DNA of 63,323 nucleotides, taken from assembly GCA_003427395.1 (NCBI GenBank), contig BFEA01001107.1, positions 22,765 to 86,087 on the forward strand, read 5' to 3'. The stretch is from Chara braunii (lineage: Eukaryota > Streptophyta > Charophyceae > Charales > Characeae). The notes under the pieces are model-generated. The model did not search any database and was not told where the DNA came from. It was given only the letters and a program-made list of their open reading frames with translations. This document shows, one piece after another, positions 32,627-43,646 of the stretch (position 1 is the stretch's first letter; each line of letters starts with the position of its first letter). Made by a program: the position numbers and the translations under genes.

Positions 32627-33110
32627 TAACCATGAAGGAGAGGCGGTGGAGAATACGCCCCCAGTTGATGGATTCCTGGATCAGGAGGAAGATGTCCGTC
32701 TCCATATCAACAAGTGGTCGCCGCGAGTGCCTAGTTGTGTGGGTTATCCTATTTGGCAAGCGCCGAGCGGATATGAAAGGAGGGCAGAAGAAGAAGATTT
32801 TTGGAAAGGTAAGGATGTTCAGTGGATGATGGAGTTGGCGCTGGCAAGTTCGCATTGTTTGGTGGAAGACATAAGAACGATCGAGGAAGGACCAGGCCCG
32901 GTAGAACGGCATGAGGATCTGATGGGAGGAATGTATCTCCTCGTCAACACGCTATTGCAGGAAAGCCTCGACCACTCAGGCTCGTTGAACCCGACAGGGA
33001 ATGTGGACGAAGTGCCCGAGAGCTAGGACGACGAGTTCGAGGAGGGGGAAATGAGGGAGGCCTTTCGTGCGGAGGAGTATGGGATCTATCTCTTTAGTGC
33101 GAGATGGCCA
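32627..33110 (+). pseudogene. RNase H-integrase connection, no known domain
   Basis: The frame from 32646 to TAG 33024 contains F-L-D-Q-E-E-D-V-R-L-H-I-N-K-W and W-M-M-E-L-A-L-A-S-S-H. Beyond the stop the same frame continues with acidic E-F-E-E-G-E-M-R-E-A-F. It links two pol domains and was not matched to a fold. A frame change to the integrase frame lies near 33110. Confidence 0.5.
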
Positions 33111-34263
33111 CCTTTTCGTAAGAAGAGAAGTGGGGAATCCTAGGAGAGTCGTCTGCGGTAGGAACCGCCAGGTTGACGTTATAGCAGAACTTCATGATGG
33201 CATTGCAGGAGGGCATCGAGGGGTACAAGCCACGCATGCCAAGATAAATGAGTTGTACTACTAGGATGGGATGATGGATATGGTCGGGAAGTTCTGCTGA
33301 TCCTGCGTACCCTGTCAGGAAAGATCCCGTTTAAGGCAAGAAGAGCCGCTGCATCCAAGGCTAGAGCGAGAGGTGGGGGTTGTAGTGCATCTCGATCTGC
33401 TTTTTATGCCGCTTGGGGATCAGGGTTATAATTATATCTTCGATGCGTGCGATAACCTATCTGGGTTCGTAGACGGGCGTGCTATTCGCATAAAGACCGG
33501 GTCAGTCCTGGTGAGCTGCATCGAGGAGCATTACCTGCGCTATCCTTTCGTCAGGGAATTCGTAATGGACAGAGGATCAGAGTTTACCTGCCAAGAGGTG
33601 CAAGAATTGTTATCAAGATATGGTGTAGCAACCAACTACACCACGGCCGCGCACCCCCAAGTAAATGCTCCCGTGGAGAGAGTACATAGTACCATTACGA
33701 GCCTCCTGGCTAGGGGGACCGAAGGTAGGCCCAATCAATGGCCAAGATACCTAAGGGCGACGTTCTTTGTCGAGAACATTACAGTAAGAAGATCCACCAA
33801 GTATGCACCGGCGACACTGTGGTATGGAAGGCACGCCACCTTCCCTATCGAAAACTTTCTTAAGACATGGAGGCGCCAGGATCTGGAAGTTAACCTGTCA
33901 TTTGAAGAGTTGCTCGATATCTGGGCGCGGCAGATAGGGGTGATAGAAGAAAGGATCCAGGAGACGTCTGATCTGGTGGTGAGAAGCCGTATGGATGATA
34001 AGGCTCGATGGGATCAGTCTGCGCGAGTGAGGAAAGTACCCTTGGCAGTTGGAGATGTCGTGCTTCTCTACGATTCATCGCTGGAAAAGCAGTGGTCCAG
34101 AAAACTCGATAAGAGGTGGTTAGGTCCTTATCGGATCGTACGGGTCGGAGATTTTGGAGCGTACCAGATTGAGGAGCTAAATGGGACGGAGCGGAAGGAT
34201 TGGGTATCTGGAACGAGATTGAAGAAATTTGTGGCGAGAGAAAAGGTAAAAGAGATGACCTGA
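33111..34263 (+). pseudogene. integrase with GPY/F-type C-terminus, broken
   Basis: This would insert the cDNA into the genome. The HHCC zinc-binding part (A-E-L-H-D-G-I-A-G-G-H to S-C-V-P-C-Q) carries stops TAG 33262 and TGA 33298. The catalytic core has V-H-L-D-L-L-F-M-P (first Asp, 33394-33396), V-M-D-R-G-S-E-F (second Asp, 33568-33570) and A-P-V-E-R-V-H (Glu, 33676-33678), with exactly 35 residues between the last two. The C-terminal module R-W-L-G-P-Y-R-I-V matches the GPY/F motif of Ty3/gypsy integrases. The ORF from 33373 is continuous to TGA 34261. Confidence 0.85.
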
Positions 34264-34380
34264 CTGCCTTTAGAATAAAAGTAGCAGGCTGTGTAGGTTA
34301 GGTAGGATGCATGTTGTATGAGTGTGGTCTGGTCTGAGCTTGCTTTGATTATCACCTGTTTGCTTACCCCAATGTGTGCG

Positions 34381-34406
34381 TGTTGTCTCCTTCGCCTGTT
34401 GTGCAG
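34381..34406 (+). promoter_or_regulatory. possible 3' splice acceptor before the 3' ORF
   Basis: A pyrimidine-rich stretch, TGTTGTCTCCTTCGCCTGTT, is followed by GTGCAG at 34401-34406, 22 bases before ATG 34429. This looks like a polypyrimidine tract and AG acceptor. It would allow a spliced RNA to express the downstream ORF. There is no direct evidence of use. Confidence 0.4.
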
Positions 34407-34428
34407 GTCTGACTTTACGAAGACAGCT

Positions 34429-37065
34429 ATGCCAAGAGGAGGGAAGGGGACACGGCCGCCTCAGAGGTCGTTGGGAGCATCAGGAGGATATGAGCGGCAT
34501 GAGCTTCGCCATCGAGAGAGTACTCCGGTGTACGATGATGGGGACATCGAGCTATTCCTGGATAGCTTCTGGGATCATGCGAGGCGTATGGGCTGGACCG
34601 TGGCCCAGGCGATTGAGAGACTGAGGGGAGCAGGCAGATTTGAGGAGCCCGTCGCGCGGATCCGTAGGGAGGCGACGACGAGATCAGAGGTGGAGTGGAG
34701 GATGCAGGAGCTGCGACCCTCGCCTGTGGGACCTGATGGCAGGCCGATCCGATTGGAGATTGGAAATGCGTCGGACTTCATCCCCGCGTTTGAGTGGTTC
34801 ATGCAGGGGCAGGGTATACCGAGAAATGATTGGATGCAGACGCTACCACTCTGGACCAGGAAGGCGGAAAGGCCACTGGCTAGCCAAGTCAGAAGCATGG
34901 CCCGGGACTGGGAGAGCTGCAGGGCATATCTGAGAGAGGCCTTTCGACGGCCAGAGCCCCCTCAGCCCAGAGTTGAGAGGCGTCAGAGGAGTCAGAGGCA
35001 GAGGGACCCTGAGCCAAGGAAGGCGAGACCATCTCGAGAAGGACGAAAGGCCCTAGCTAAGAGAGAGGAGGAGCCAGAGCCTGAGGCTGAGGAGCGAGGC
35101 GCGTACCCTGAGTGTGGGTTGGGACCGGTAGAGTTCCATCGTTTTGCCGAAGGTGAATTGAGGAGGTCGCCAACACGTACACAGGAGGGGCCGCCAGCGT
35201 ATGAGGAGCCTTTGAGGGAGTTGGAAGCGCACTTGGATATCTCTCAGTGGAGAGTGTCACCTCGGGGTGAGGAGCGTGGAGAGCAGGCAGAGGAGGTGCC
35301 ACGAGAGGAAGTGCCACGAGAGGAGGTGCCGCAGGAGGAGGTCCAGGACACTCAGCGAGAGAGAGGGCTGGACGATGAGGGGAGACGTGCAGGGAAGGAA
35401 GTGATAGAGGTTGGAGAGGACACGCCCCCTCAGACGTCGACGGTGGGTTTAAGACTCGGGGATGCACAAGGGAGCACTCGCCAGGCGGGGGAGAGGTTAC
35501 AGAGAGAGGAGGCCCCATTACCTTCATCAGAAAAGACTCCTTCGCCAGAGGAGAGAGCAGAAAGGAGGAGAGAGAGGGCAGCTGTAAGGAGAGAAGCCTT
35601 GACCCTGATTGACAGACACCTAGCAGCTCATGCCCTGGAGCACCCAGACCTGGAAGAGTCAACACCTGTAGAGCCGCGCCAGGAGTCATGCCAGCCCGAG
35701 AAGGAGATAGAGGCAGAGATCCCGAAGAGGGTTGACCTCCGAACGAGGGAAAGGGCGCCAGCTGGAGAGACAACAGAGGAAAAGAGGGCGAGAAGAACCA
35801 GGAGGATATACGAGATATGGCAAGAGAGGCAGAGGTTGGAGGCAGCGGGGGAGCTTCTAGAGCAGCAGCAGGAAAGGCAGAGATCAGAGGCAGTAGGACC
35901 ACTCCCAGGTCAGCCACCCAGTGCGCCAGCTAGGGCCCCGAACATCCCTGAGATGTAGAGGGACTTCTGGGAGTAGAGAGGAGAGGAGCTTCCTTCGCCA
36001 GTCAGAGCCGGGCTTGGGATGGCAAGGAAGGCAGAAGAAAGGTTGGATCGCAAAATCAAGTTCCTGGCCAAGGCAACTTTTGACCGGCACTTGCTATTGG
36101 AGAGCGATCTGGCAGGAAAGAAGATAAAGGAAGCAGGCCATGGGGTAAGCCTGGAGGTTATGGAGGTGGAAATCCAAGAACTTAGGGCATTGGTGGCCAG
36201 TCAGGCAGCTATCATCGAGAGCCAAAGGCAGCGATCTCAGGGAGAGGTGGACAAGCCAGAGAGCAGCCGACAGGGAGAGCAGAGGCAGCCAGGACATGGT
36301 TTGCCAGGACAGCCATCTGCAGCAGAGACTAGCCAGGAGCCACCTATGGGGAGAGTCATCCTGGAGCCAGAGGAGGCGAGAGCTCAGAGGGAGGCAGAGA
36401 GAGAGGCCTTCGAGTTTAGAGCCCCTACTGAGCTCGCCACGCTGCCTATAGCAGCGGCTGGCCCAGTCATACCCTTGGCAGTTGAGGAGGGATTACCACC
36501 ATCCAGCAGTGAGCCGGCTCAGGGCTCAACAGAGGGATCTAGGGACGTGCTTATTGAGGTAGTGCACTCGATGCAGGAGGAGGCGAGCTTGTTTTCGCCT
36601 GAGCAGAGGATAGAGGAGCCCTTTGAGAGAGAGATAGGGATTGAGGCGGAGGGTGTCATCGAGGGCAGGCTCCAGAGGTTGGGCACACCTGAGTATGGGC
36701 CAGGGGGGATTGAGGATCGACCAGGGCCGAGTACCCAGGAGGTGGAGATAGGAGAGGAGCCTTTGGATATGCCTCAGAGCCATGAGCTGAGCAGGGAGGC
36801 TAGCGAAGCACCATCGTCGCCAGGGTCTCAGAGAGGAAAGAAGAGGTCCAGGAAGTGGTTCGATACGTCCTGTTTCTTCTGTACCAAGGAGGGGCATCGA
36901 GCCTTGCAGTGTCCTAAGTTCCTGAAGGACAAGGCCGAAGGGAAGGTTACAAAGGAAGGAGGCAGGATGTATGATAGACATAGCAGGAGAGTAAAGAGAT
37001 CTGCAGATGGGGGTAGGTCTCAACTATATAGGCAAAACCGGGAGGAGATGAGCGATCAGGACTGA
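34429..37065 (+). pseudogene. extra sense ORF downstream of integrase, Glu/Arg-rich, second zinc knuckle
   Basis: A single frame runs from ATG 34429 (M-P-R-G-G-K-G-T-R-P-P) to TGA 37063, about 878 codons, broken only by TAG at 35956 and 35974. The first ~170 residues look globular (D-D-G-D-I-E-L-F-L-D-S-F-W, I-E-R-L-R-G-A-G-R-F-E-E-P, A-F-E-W-F-M-Q-G-Q-G-I-P). A long E/R/Q/P-rich, partly coiled-coil region follows, with V-P-R-E-E repeats near 35299-35340. The end is basic and carries a CCHC knuckle, C-F-F-C...H...C, at 36871-36912. The open frame continues upstream to 34318. It follows pol by 165 bases. A Gag-like role is inferred from the knuckle. It could alternatively be the gag of an adjoining element. 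Confidence 0.65.
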
Positions 37066-38190
37066 GTTACCTATATGGTTGACATGTTGCGTGTAGGACT
37101 AGAGTTAGGATTGGATCCTGTAGACCTAGGTGTTGTTTGCATTTGTTGAGCAGTTTGGGTTTGGTTTTTGTTGAGTCTGCCATCTTGAGGGTCAGGACGT
37201 GGTAGATGAGGCGTGCACATACTTAGGTGGCCTACGCCCTGATCTTCGAGAGACAGACCCAACTTGTACTTTGAGGACGACATCAGTGTGAGTGAAGATT
37301 TGAGTGAGTTGAGTGGGCTATGGTTTGGAGACATTTTTGTGCGGGATATTTTATCCCTGAGTGTATATTATATTGAGACCTTTTGGGGACTACTATGTTA
37401 TGTATGACGATCACTCTCACACTCACTCGTGTGGTCCTGGTTTGATGGATGATGATTTGATGTGAAATATGTGTGAGAAAAATATTTTATGTATCTTGTA
37501 CCTTGTGAATTTGGATGAATGTGAACTGTCTACTCGCAGGTATACTCGCGCGATCTGCCCATGGGCGGATAAGAGGGCGGAGTATAAGGCAAGGAAGCGG
37601 AGTCCGTTTTGTGAAAGGATGTGAGGATCCTGAATATTTGTATGGTGAGTGTTCTACTGTTGAGCTGTGCGGAAGACCCACAACTTGGTCTTTTATATAT
37701 GGAGTATATGATGAGTGGGACACCTGTGAATGAAAAAGTTGTCCATTATTTATTTGGAAGACGCACCTTCAGAGAGGGAAGATGCATTAAAGAAAAGGTC
37801 GCGAGAGAGTTCATCCTAGTGAGAGAGGGATGACTGAGAGACCTATTAAAGTAAGACCTCCTCTATAAATAAGGTGGTAAAATAGATTGATAAATAGAAG
37901 GTTGACTTTGAGTAATAAAAGACTGACGAGAGGGACCAGATTTTGCTTGACTATTGGTGGAATTCTTGGACGTCGCAAATGGTGTGTTTTAAGAGATGTC
38001 ATCAAGATGTGTGATTTTCTTGCTCTGATCAAGCAGGGAGGCCACGGCCTTGTGAACCAGGCGGTGATTTTGTTTTGAAATTGTGGAGAGGTTGCCGTGC
38101 TTCCTCTGCATTGTCCCACAGAGGGATTGGTAAATACCTTTATGTGCGATAGGTCTATGCGTAGTCCTGGACAGAACAAAATAATTATTT
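37066..38190. other. non-coding sequence after the 3' ORF; 3' LTR not identified
   Basis: No gene was seen. A matching 3' LTR for the gypsy element was looked for here and not found by eye. Purine-rich stretches (37775-37835) could include a polypurine tract. The region ends where a Fam-2 fragment begins. Confidence 0.45.
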
Positions 38191-38332
38191 GTAGGCCCCG
38201 AAATGATTTTTGGCGGGGGCGAAATGCCGTCGGGCTCGGACCCCGTACAACACCCTGAACGTCTGTACGTACGGAGGTCTTCCCGGGCACCTCCGTACGT
38301 ACGGGCTAGTGACCCTGACCTCCGTAATAAAG
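38191..38332 (+). mobile_element. Fam-2 right-end fragment
   Basis: GGCCCCGAAATGATTTTTGG, then CGTCGGGCTCGGACCCCGTAC, then CCTCCGTACGTACGGGCTAG match the right terminus at 41090-41214. The left part of the element is absent. Confidence 0.7.
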
Positions 38333-38523
38333 TAAAAACGAGAAAAAGTTATTTCTTCAAATTTGAAGCTGCTCCGGCAGTTACTTGAATCGAATACAAG
38401 GAAAGGTGGTAAATAGAAGATCCAAGATTTGAGATTTTTGTTGCATCATGCGAAGGAATTTCATTGAAAATTTTAACAAAGAAACAATGCAGATTTAAAA
38501 TCGAAAAAAAAAAAAAAAAAAAA

Positions 38524-39146
38524 TTGGCTACGAAAGTGACCCGTTGTGTAGCATCGTGTTTGGGTTCGGTGACGGAACCCGAACGTTCGGGACTGAACGC
38601 GAACGAGCGCCGAAACTCTCCGAACCCGAACCTAAAAATATTAAAAACAAAAAAACAGAAACGTTCTTCGAAAAATTTGAAAACAATATATGTGTTGTTA
38701 AATAATAATACAAACAACTTTTGCCTTACATGTATGCTCAAATTCGTAGTCAAACTAGATGTTTTATTTTTTTTTAATATGTTCAGCCGAACATGTTCGC
38801 GTGGCGTTCGGTCGAACACCCGAACATGTTCGGACGTTCGGAAAAGCTCCGAACATGTTTGGTGTGCTACACAGGTGGCTCGGGTCCACTTGCCCGGCCG
38901 GGCCAAGAAGAAATAAAAATATAAAATTTATTTCTTAATTCAAATTTTTATTTTGAATTTGGTAAAGAATGTCGATGTGACCCTAAGGCGAAAGTTGTTC
39001 AATTTATTGTTGTGCAAAAGATAGTTATTTTTTGGAGTTTTTGGAGTTTTTTTTTTTTTTTTTTGCTGGGACCTTCTTTGACCCTTGCACGGTCGGGCCG
39101 CCCGAGAAAATAGGGTGACTTAGGTCGCCTAACCGGTAGCCTTGCA
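38524..39146 (+). mobile_element. Fam-5 element (GGCTACCAG-type ends) interrupted by Fam-3
   Basis: The left end TTGGCTACGAAAGTGACCCG resumes after the Fam-3 insert as GGTGGCTCGGGTCCACTTGC. The interior has GATGTGACCCTAAGGCGAAA and TTGTTCAATTTATT. The right end has GGTCGGGCCGCCCGAGAAAA and CCGGTAGCCTTGC. The same order occurs at 41652-41951. It is non-coding. Confidence 0.65.
38545..38873 (+). mobile_element. Fam-3 short element, 329 bp, TGTGTAGCA ends
   Basis: It begins TGTGTAGCA and ends TGCTACACA, a perfect 9-bp inverted repeat followed by GTTTGG/CCGAAC-rich subterminal sequence. The flanks AGTGACCCG-type (left) and GGTGGCTCG (right) agree at 6 of 9 bases and could be an old 9-bp duplication of a Fam-5 word. 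The interior is full of CGAACATGTTCG-type words. This is the empty (no cargo) counterpart of the 44532-46535 element. Confidence 0.7.
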
Positions 39147-39275
39147 AACAAGCCAAAAAAACTCAAAACAAAACTTAAAAACATTATAAAATCAGGCTGA
39201 CGTAGTTTTCAGAGTTTTTCTAGTTTTTCCCTAAATTCGGTCTTTTTGCCAACTTTTTCGTTAATGTTCCAAAAA

Positions 39276-39740
39276 CCTAGGAAGATTCTCACGCCAGGAC
39301 CGGCCGGGCACCCGGGCGTGACGCCCGGGGCGGGTTGACGCTCGGGGTACTCGGGCGTGCATTTGCGCTCTACTAGAGGACTCCAAATCAGGGCTCATTT
39401 CGTTTTTTGCGAGTTGGCTGTCAAGGGGGGGGAGGGGGGTATAAATTGGTTTTAAAGGGGTTAAAGGGGTCTAAAGGGGGGTGTGTTTGTATGATTCTGT
39501 TATTTTCTTTCTTATCTCCGATTCTGTGAGGAATCATAATGTGATCCTCAGCCAAAAGTGGTTTGCATTTCAATCCTACACAACATTTTTTTTTCCAGAA
39601 TTTTTTGAGGGTTTTTTTTTTTTTTTTTTTGGCGCTAGGGCTGCCCGGAACCTTACCCGGGGGTCATGCCCGGCCGGGCACCCAGGCGTGTACCTGGGCA
39701 TAAGTTGGGTGCCCGGGCGCCCGGGAAAACGGCCTAGCCA
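39276..39740 (+). mobile_element. Fam-6 element, complete copy
   Basis: It begins CTAGGAAGATTCTC and ends GAAAACGGCCTAG. The flanks both read CCAAAAAC(CT), suggesting an 8-10-bp duplication. Both ends carry GC caps with CCGGCCGGGCACC words. The interior has GGGGTTAAAGGGG and CTTATCTCCGATTCTGTGAGG as in the 1061 and 42621 copies. It is non-coding. Confidence 0.7.
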
Positions 39741-39994
39741 AAAACCTCAAAACCTAACCTATCAGAGTGCCCCGGTCCCAGGACCAGTTATGCGATTGGA
39801 CAAAATATATATATTTATATATATGTACTACGTTATCTAACGTACACTTACTGGGCCTCTCCGTATAAAACGTACACATGATATATGTACGGGACCTTTG
39901 TGAGAACTTGTATATCATCTCGTACTTTTTGTACTCTGCCATCCAAGAAAAGAAAAAAATCTTTCAAAAATTTCGAAAAATAAATACCTTATCT

Positions 39995-40195
39995 AGGCTA
40001 CCAGCAAGGCTGCTTGGGTCACCTTTTTTTCCCAGGCAGCTTGACTGTGCAAGGACTCAGGGAAGGTCCCAGCAAAAAAAGAGAAAAAAAAACAAATCTA
40101 AAAAATAAGAAAAATATTATGTTATTTTGAAAAATAAACTCAACAACTTTTGCCTCAGGGTCACATCGAAATCCGTTGCCAAATTTTTAAAAACA
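39995..40195 (-). mobile_element. Fam-5 fragment, inverse orientation
   Basis: CTAGGCTACCAGCAAGG, then GTGCAAGGACTCAGGGAAGG, then TTTTGCCTCAGGGTCACATC are the complement of the Fam-5 right half. The other end is lost in a (TA)n tract near 40200. Confidence 0.6.
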
Positions 40196-40212
40196 TATGT
40201 ATATATATATAT

Positions 40213-40249
40213 ATGATGAGTCGGTGAAACTCCAACGAAACAGTTTGTC
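40213..40249 (+). ncRNA. hammerhead-ribozyme-like remnant
   Basis: ATGATGA (40213-40219) resembles the CTGATGA core with its first base changed. GTCGG (40220-40224), a 7-base loop and CCAAC (40232-40236) form a stem II with one mismatch. GAAAC (40237-40241) and GTC (40247-40249) follow with room for a short stem III. Upstream stem I sequence is replaced by (TA)n, so it would not fold fully. It is probably decayed, if real. Confidence 0.3.
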
Positions 40250-40251
40250 AC

Positions 40252-40327
40252 AGCCCCTCGTTTGTTGTCCTCTTCTCCCTCTCTGCCTACGGTTTACCGG
40301 GCAGTTCTATTTGACGATATATATATA
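40252..40327 (+). repeat. ~76-bp block repeated at 48498-48575
   Basis: AGCCCCTCGTTTGTTGTCC, CTCTCTGCCTACGGTTTACC and GACGATATATATATA are shared with 48498-48575 with few differences. It lies between the hammerhead-like core and a Fam-2 element. The source element is unknown. Confidence 0.65.
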
Positions 40328-40430
40328 CAAGGTAACCGGCATTCGGGACGGGCCGAACGCCCGAACCCGAACGCCCGTACGTATGGGACCCCTTGGGGAT
40401 GCGTTCGGTTGTTCGGGCCGAACGCGGACC

Positions 40431-40507
<77 letters not shown>

Positions 40508-40523
40508 AAAAAAAATTCAACCG

Positions 40524-40586
<63 letters not shown>

Positions 40587-41214
40587 AAACAAATCTGAAA
40601 AAAACGATATTTTATGAAGACAAATAAAATAAACAAGATTTGCCTCAACATTACGTCCGAATTCCTTACCAAATTTGAAATAAAAATAAAAAACACAGAA
40701 TAAATACTAATAATATAAATAAATAAAAATAAAAAGATAATTGAATTTAGTGAGTGCGCGAGCATGTTTTCGACACCGCCATCTTTGGCGATTTTTCATT
40801 TTGTTTTGGCATAGCTAAATGCCCTAAAACTTTACAGATACATACTTCACATAATACAAAACCCACTAAAAAAGTTTCAAAAAATAATAAAATTTTCTAG
40901 ACCCCGAACTAAAGTGAAAACAAAAAGTCAAAAGTGAAAAAAAACGTGGGCAAGCACGTTTTGACACTGCCATCTTTGGTAATTTTTAATTCTTATTTGG
41001 CTGAGCCAAATGACTTGAAAATTTATAGGCATGTACCTCACGTCATAGAGAACGCACAAAAAATCATTCAGAAAAAAATATATATTTTTAGGCGCCGAAA
41101 TAATTTTTGGCGGGGTCCGAACGCCGTCGGGTTCGGGCCCCGTACGGAACCCTGAACGCCCGAGCGTACGGAGGTCCGCCAGGGGGCCTCCGTACGTACA
41201 GGCTGGTAACCCTG
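40328..41214 (+). mobile_element. Fam-2 element, 887 bp
   Basis: The left end CAAGGTAACCGGCATTCGGG and the right end CAGGCTGGTAACCCTG are imperfect inverted repeats. Two long A-runs (40431-40585) expand the left part. The interior has two diverged modules, GCATGTTTTCGACACCGCC (40763-40781) and GCACGTTTTGACACTGCC (40955-40972), each followed by a CTTTGG, AAAT and TACATAC/TGTACC phrase. It is inserted in (TA)n, so its duplication is ambiguous. Lysine- or phenylalanine-only frames here come from the A-runs. Confidence 0.7.
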
Positions 41215-41651
41215 TACATATATATATTTTTTGGCTGGGCCAGGAAAGTGGTATCGGGCCACTCTGGTAGCATAGTATCTTATGCAACAACATAATCCAA
41301 GCAACATTAGGCTTAGCATCATCTCCATATTCTTATTAGAATTTGAGAAGAAAAAAAAAACAATATCATTAAAAAAAAAAAAAAAAAAAAGGTTGGACAG
41401 ACCCCTAACGTACGAGTATAGAAGAACAAATGCGTATTTGTACGAGGATGCGTACAGGTGGCAACGTAGTATATATATATATATACATAATTTTAAGTTT
41501 AATAAACAATTTCTATGTCATCCTAAACAAAAGTTGTTCAATTTATTTTTCTAGATAACGTTTTCTTTTCGTATTTTTTCGAAGCTACGAGAGTTGCCCG
41601 AAAAAACTTATCCGGCCGGGTTAAAAAATAAATAAATAAAATTGTGGTGAT
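41215..41651. other. Fam-5-like and simple sequence
   Basis: No gene was seen. It contains fragments resembling Fam-5 interiors, (TA)n at 41470-41486 and an A-run near 41370-41390. Confidence 0.4.
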
Positions 41652-41951
41652 GCTAGGCTACCAGAGTGGCCCGAATCCATTTGCTCAACCTGACTCAAAA
41701 AATATTAAAAAATAAAAAAATAAAAAGTATTTTTTCAATTTGAATTTTTATTTTTAAATTTAGTAAAAAAATTTGATGTGACCCTTAGGGAGTTGTTGAT
41801 TAGTTCATTTTTCTACATAACATAATTTTTTTTCGGATTTTTTTGATTTTTTATGATTATTATTGTTTTGGGTGGGAACTTCTCTGGTCCTTGCACGATC
41901 GGGCCGCCTGGAAAAATAGGGAGACCCGGGCGGCCCGGCTGGTAGCCTAGC
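41652..41951 (+). mobile_element. Fam-5 element, complete, 300 bp
   Basis: GCTAGGCTACCAG (41652-41664) and CTGGTAGCCTAGC (41939-41951) are a perfect 13-bp terminal inverted repeat. GTGGCCCG and CGGGCGGCCCGG lie just inside. The interior includes GATGTGACCCTTAGG. No certain target duplication is visible. Confidence 0.75.
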
Positions 41952-42147
41952 AGCGATGGTTGAAATTTTATATTTTTATTTTAACTTTGGTAAAGAACTT
42001 CATTGTAATTCTGAAACAAACATTGTTCAATTTGTTTTTCTTCATAACATAGTTTTTTTTTTCAGAGTTTTTTTTTTTTTTTCCCTTTTTCTTTTTGACT
42101 TTTTCTTGTCCTTTCACGGTCGAGCCGCCCGATAATAGTTTCAGTTA

Positions 42148-42413
42148 GACTATCAGAGTGACCCATGATCACTTGTCCGTCCGACGCAAATAAATAAATA
42201 AATATATAAGAATATTTAATTTGGTTTGTTTTTTTCAATTCATAAATAGTTTTGATGTTGTCTTGAGGCAAAATTTGATCAGTTTATTTTTTTTAATAAC
42301 ATTGTTTTTTTTGATAATTTTTTTTTTCCTTTTAGGACCTTCCTTGGTCCTTGCATGGTCGGGTCACTCAGAAAAATAGAGTGACTCCAGTGGCCCGACT
42401 GATAGCCTAGAGG
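42148..42413 (+). mobile_element. Fam-5 element, diverged copy
   Basis: The left TAGACTATCAGAGTGACCC and right CAGTGGCCCGACTGATAGCC match Fam-5 ends. The interior has GATGTTGTCTTGAGGCAAA. Another partial Fam-5 right half lies just upstream (41960-42147). Confidence 0.6.
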
Positions 42414-42511
42414 TTGCGGTGAAAGTTTTATGAAAAATGACACCACCTATCAAACATTATTGAATGTGAACAGAGTTATACATTATAAATAAATCCGCTT
42501 AACATAATAGT

Positions 42512-43303
42512 GCTAGGCTACAACAGTGTCCCGAAACCACTTGCCAAGCCGAGACAAATAAAAATAAAATAAAAAAAATGAATGTGGTGAAAAAGTTTAA
42601 TATGACCTTCATAGTTGATTTCTAGAATGTTTTTCATGCGCGGCCGGGACCACTCGGCTGGGCACCCGGGCGTGACACCTGGCGGGGTCTGATTCCCCGA
42701 GTAGTCAAGTAGAAAGCAAAGTAGAACAAGTCGAAATCCACATAATGTGTCAAAAATTACACACAAGGTGTCAAAAAACAACACGTGTACCAACTACATA
42801 GAAGAAACACGAAGAACGATGGCAGGTGTGGCGTCCCTGACGTCCCTTTGTGCTTTCTTAGAGGACCCCAAATTCGGGCTTGTTTCATTTTTCTAGAGTT
42901 GGATGTCAAGGGGTGGAAAGGGGGGTATAAATTGTTCTTAAAGGGACGAAGAGGGGTTAAAGGGTTTTTTCTTTGTGATTTTGTTATTTATATTTTATCT
43001 TCAATTCGGTGAGGAATTCTGATGTGACCCTTGGCAAAATTTGTTTGTATTGCAATTCGATACAACATTTTTTTTTTTAATTGTTTTATTTTTGATTTTT
43101 TTTTTTTTTTTGCGCTAAGGTTGCCTGGAACCCTGCCCGGCCGGGCACCCGGGCATGTATCTGGGCACAAGTTGGGTGTCTGGGCGCCCGGAAAAACAAC
43201 CTAGGTCAATTCACTTTTAATTTTGTTGGAATTCTCTCGAGTCCTTGCACTGTCGGGCCGCCTGAGAAGCAAGTTAACCTGAGCGGCCTGACTGGTATGG
43301 TAA
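42512..43303 (+). mobile_element. Fam-5 element carrying a Fam-6 insertion
   Basis: The left GCTAGGCTACAACAGTGTCCC and the right GAGCGGCCTGACTGGTA are Fam-5 ends. A Fam-6 copy occupies 42621-43204 between them. Confidence 0.55.
42621..43204 (+). mobile_element. Fam-6 element nested in Fam-5
   Basis: It begins TCTAGAATGTTTTTCATGCG and ends GGAAAAACAACCTAGG. It carries both GC caps and the interior phrases shared with 1061-1365 and 39276-39740, plus ~130 extra bases (42700-42830) after the left cap. Confidence 0.65.
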
Positions 43304-43646
43304 CAACAGTTAGTATAAGAGAGAGTAATAGTTATGATAACATCAGAAAATAATTTCAAATTTTTACCGATGTTTATTATTACATGTGTTCATGTGAAAA
43401 AACACTAATATATTTAATCTTAAGTCGTTTTTTCTTAGTTTACATGTAAATTAAACTTAAGGTCGATTTTTTGATGAACTGTTATCGTGTTCTCTCTTGC
43501 AACAAAAACGATGGTTTTTTCAAGAATTATCATTGAGTAATCTCATCTTATGAATTTACATGGGGCTCAAATATAAAAAATTGTTAAATATTTTCTTTAA
43601 TCTGTAGAACAAACTTATTCCGATTTCATGGAAAAAATCCTATATG

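Noticed and set aside
37066-38190. 3' LTR of the gypsy element
   Set aside because: No stretch matched the presumed 5' LTR by eye, and no TG...CA pair could be placed.
40393-40627. Lysine- or phenylalanine-rich open frames
   Set aside because: They come from long A/T runs inside a Fam-2 element.
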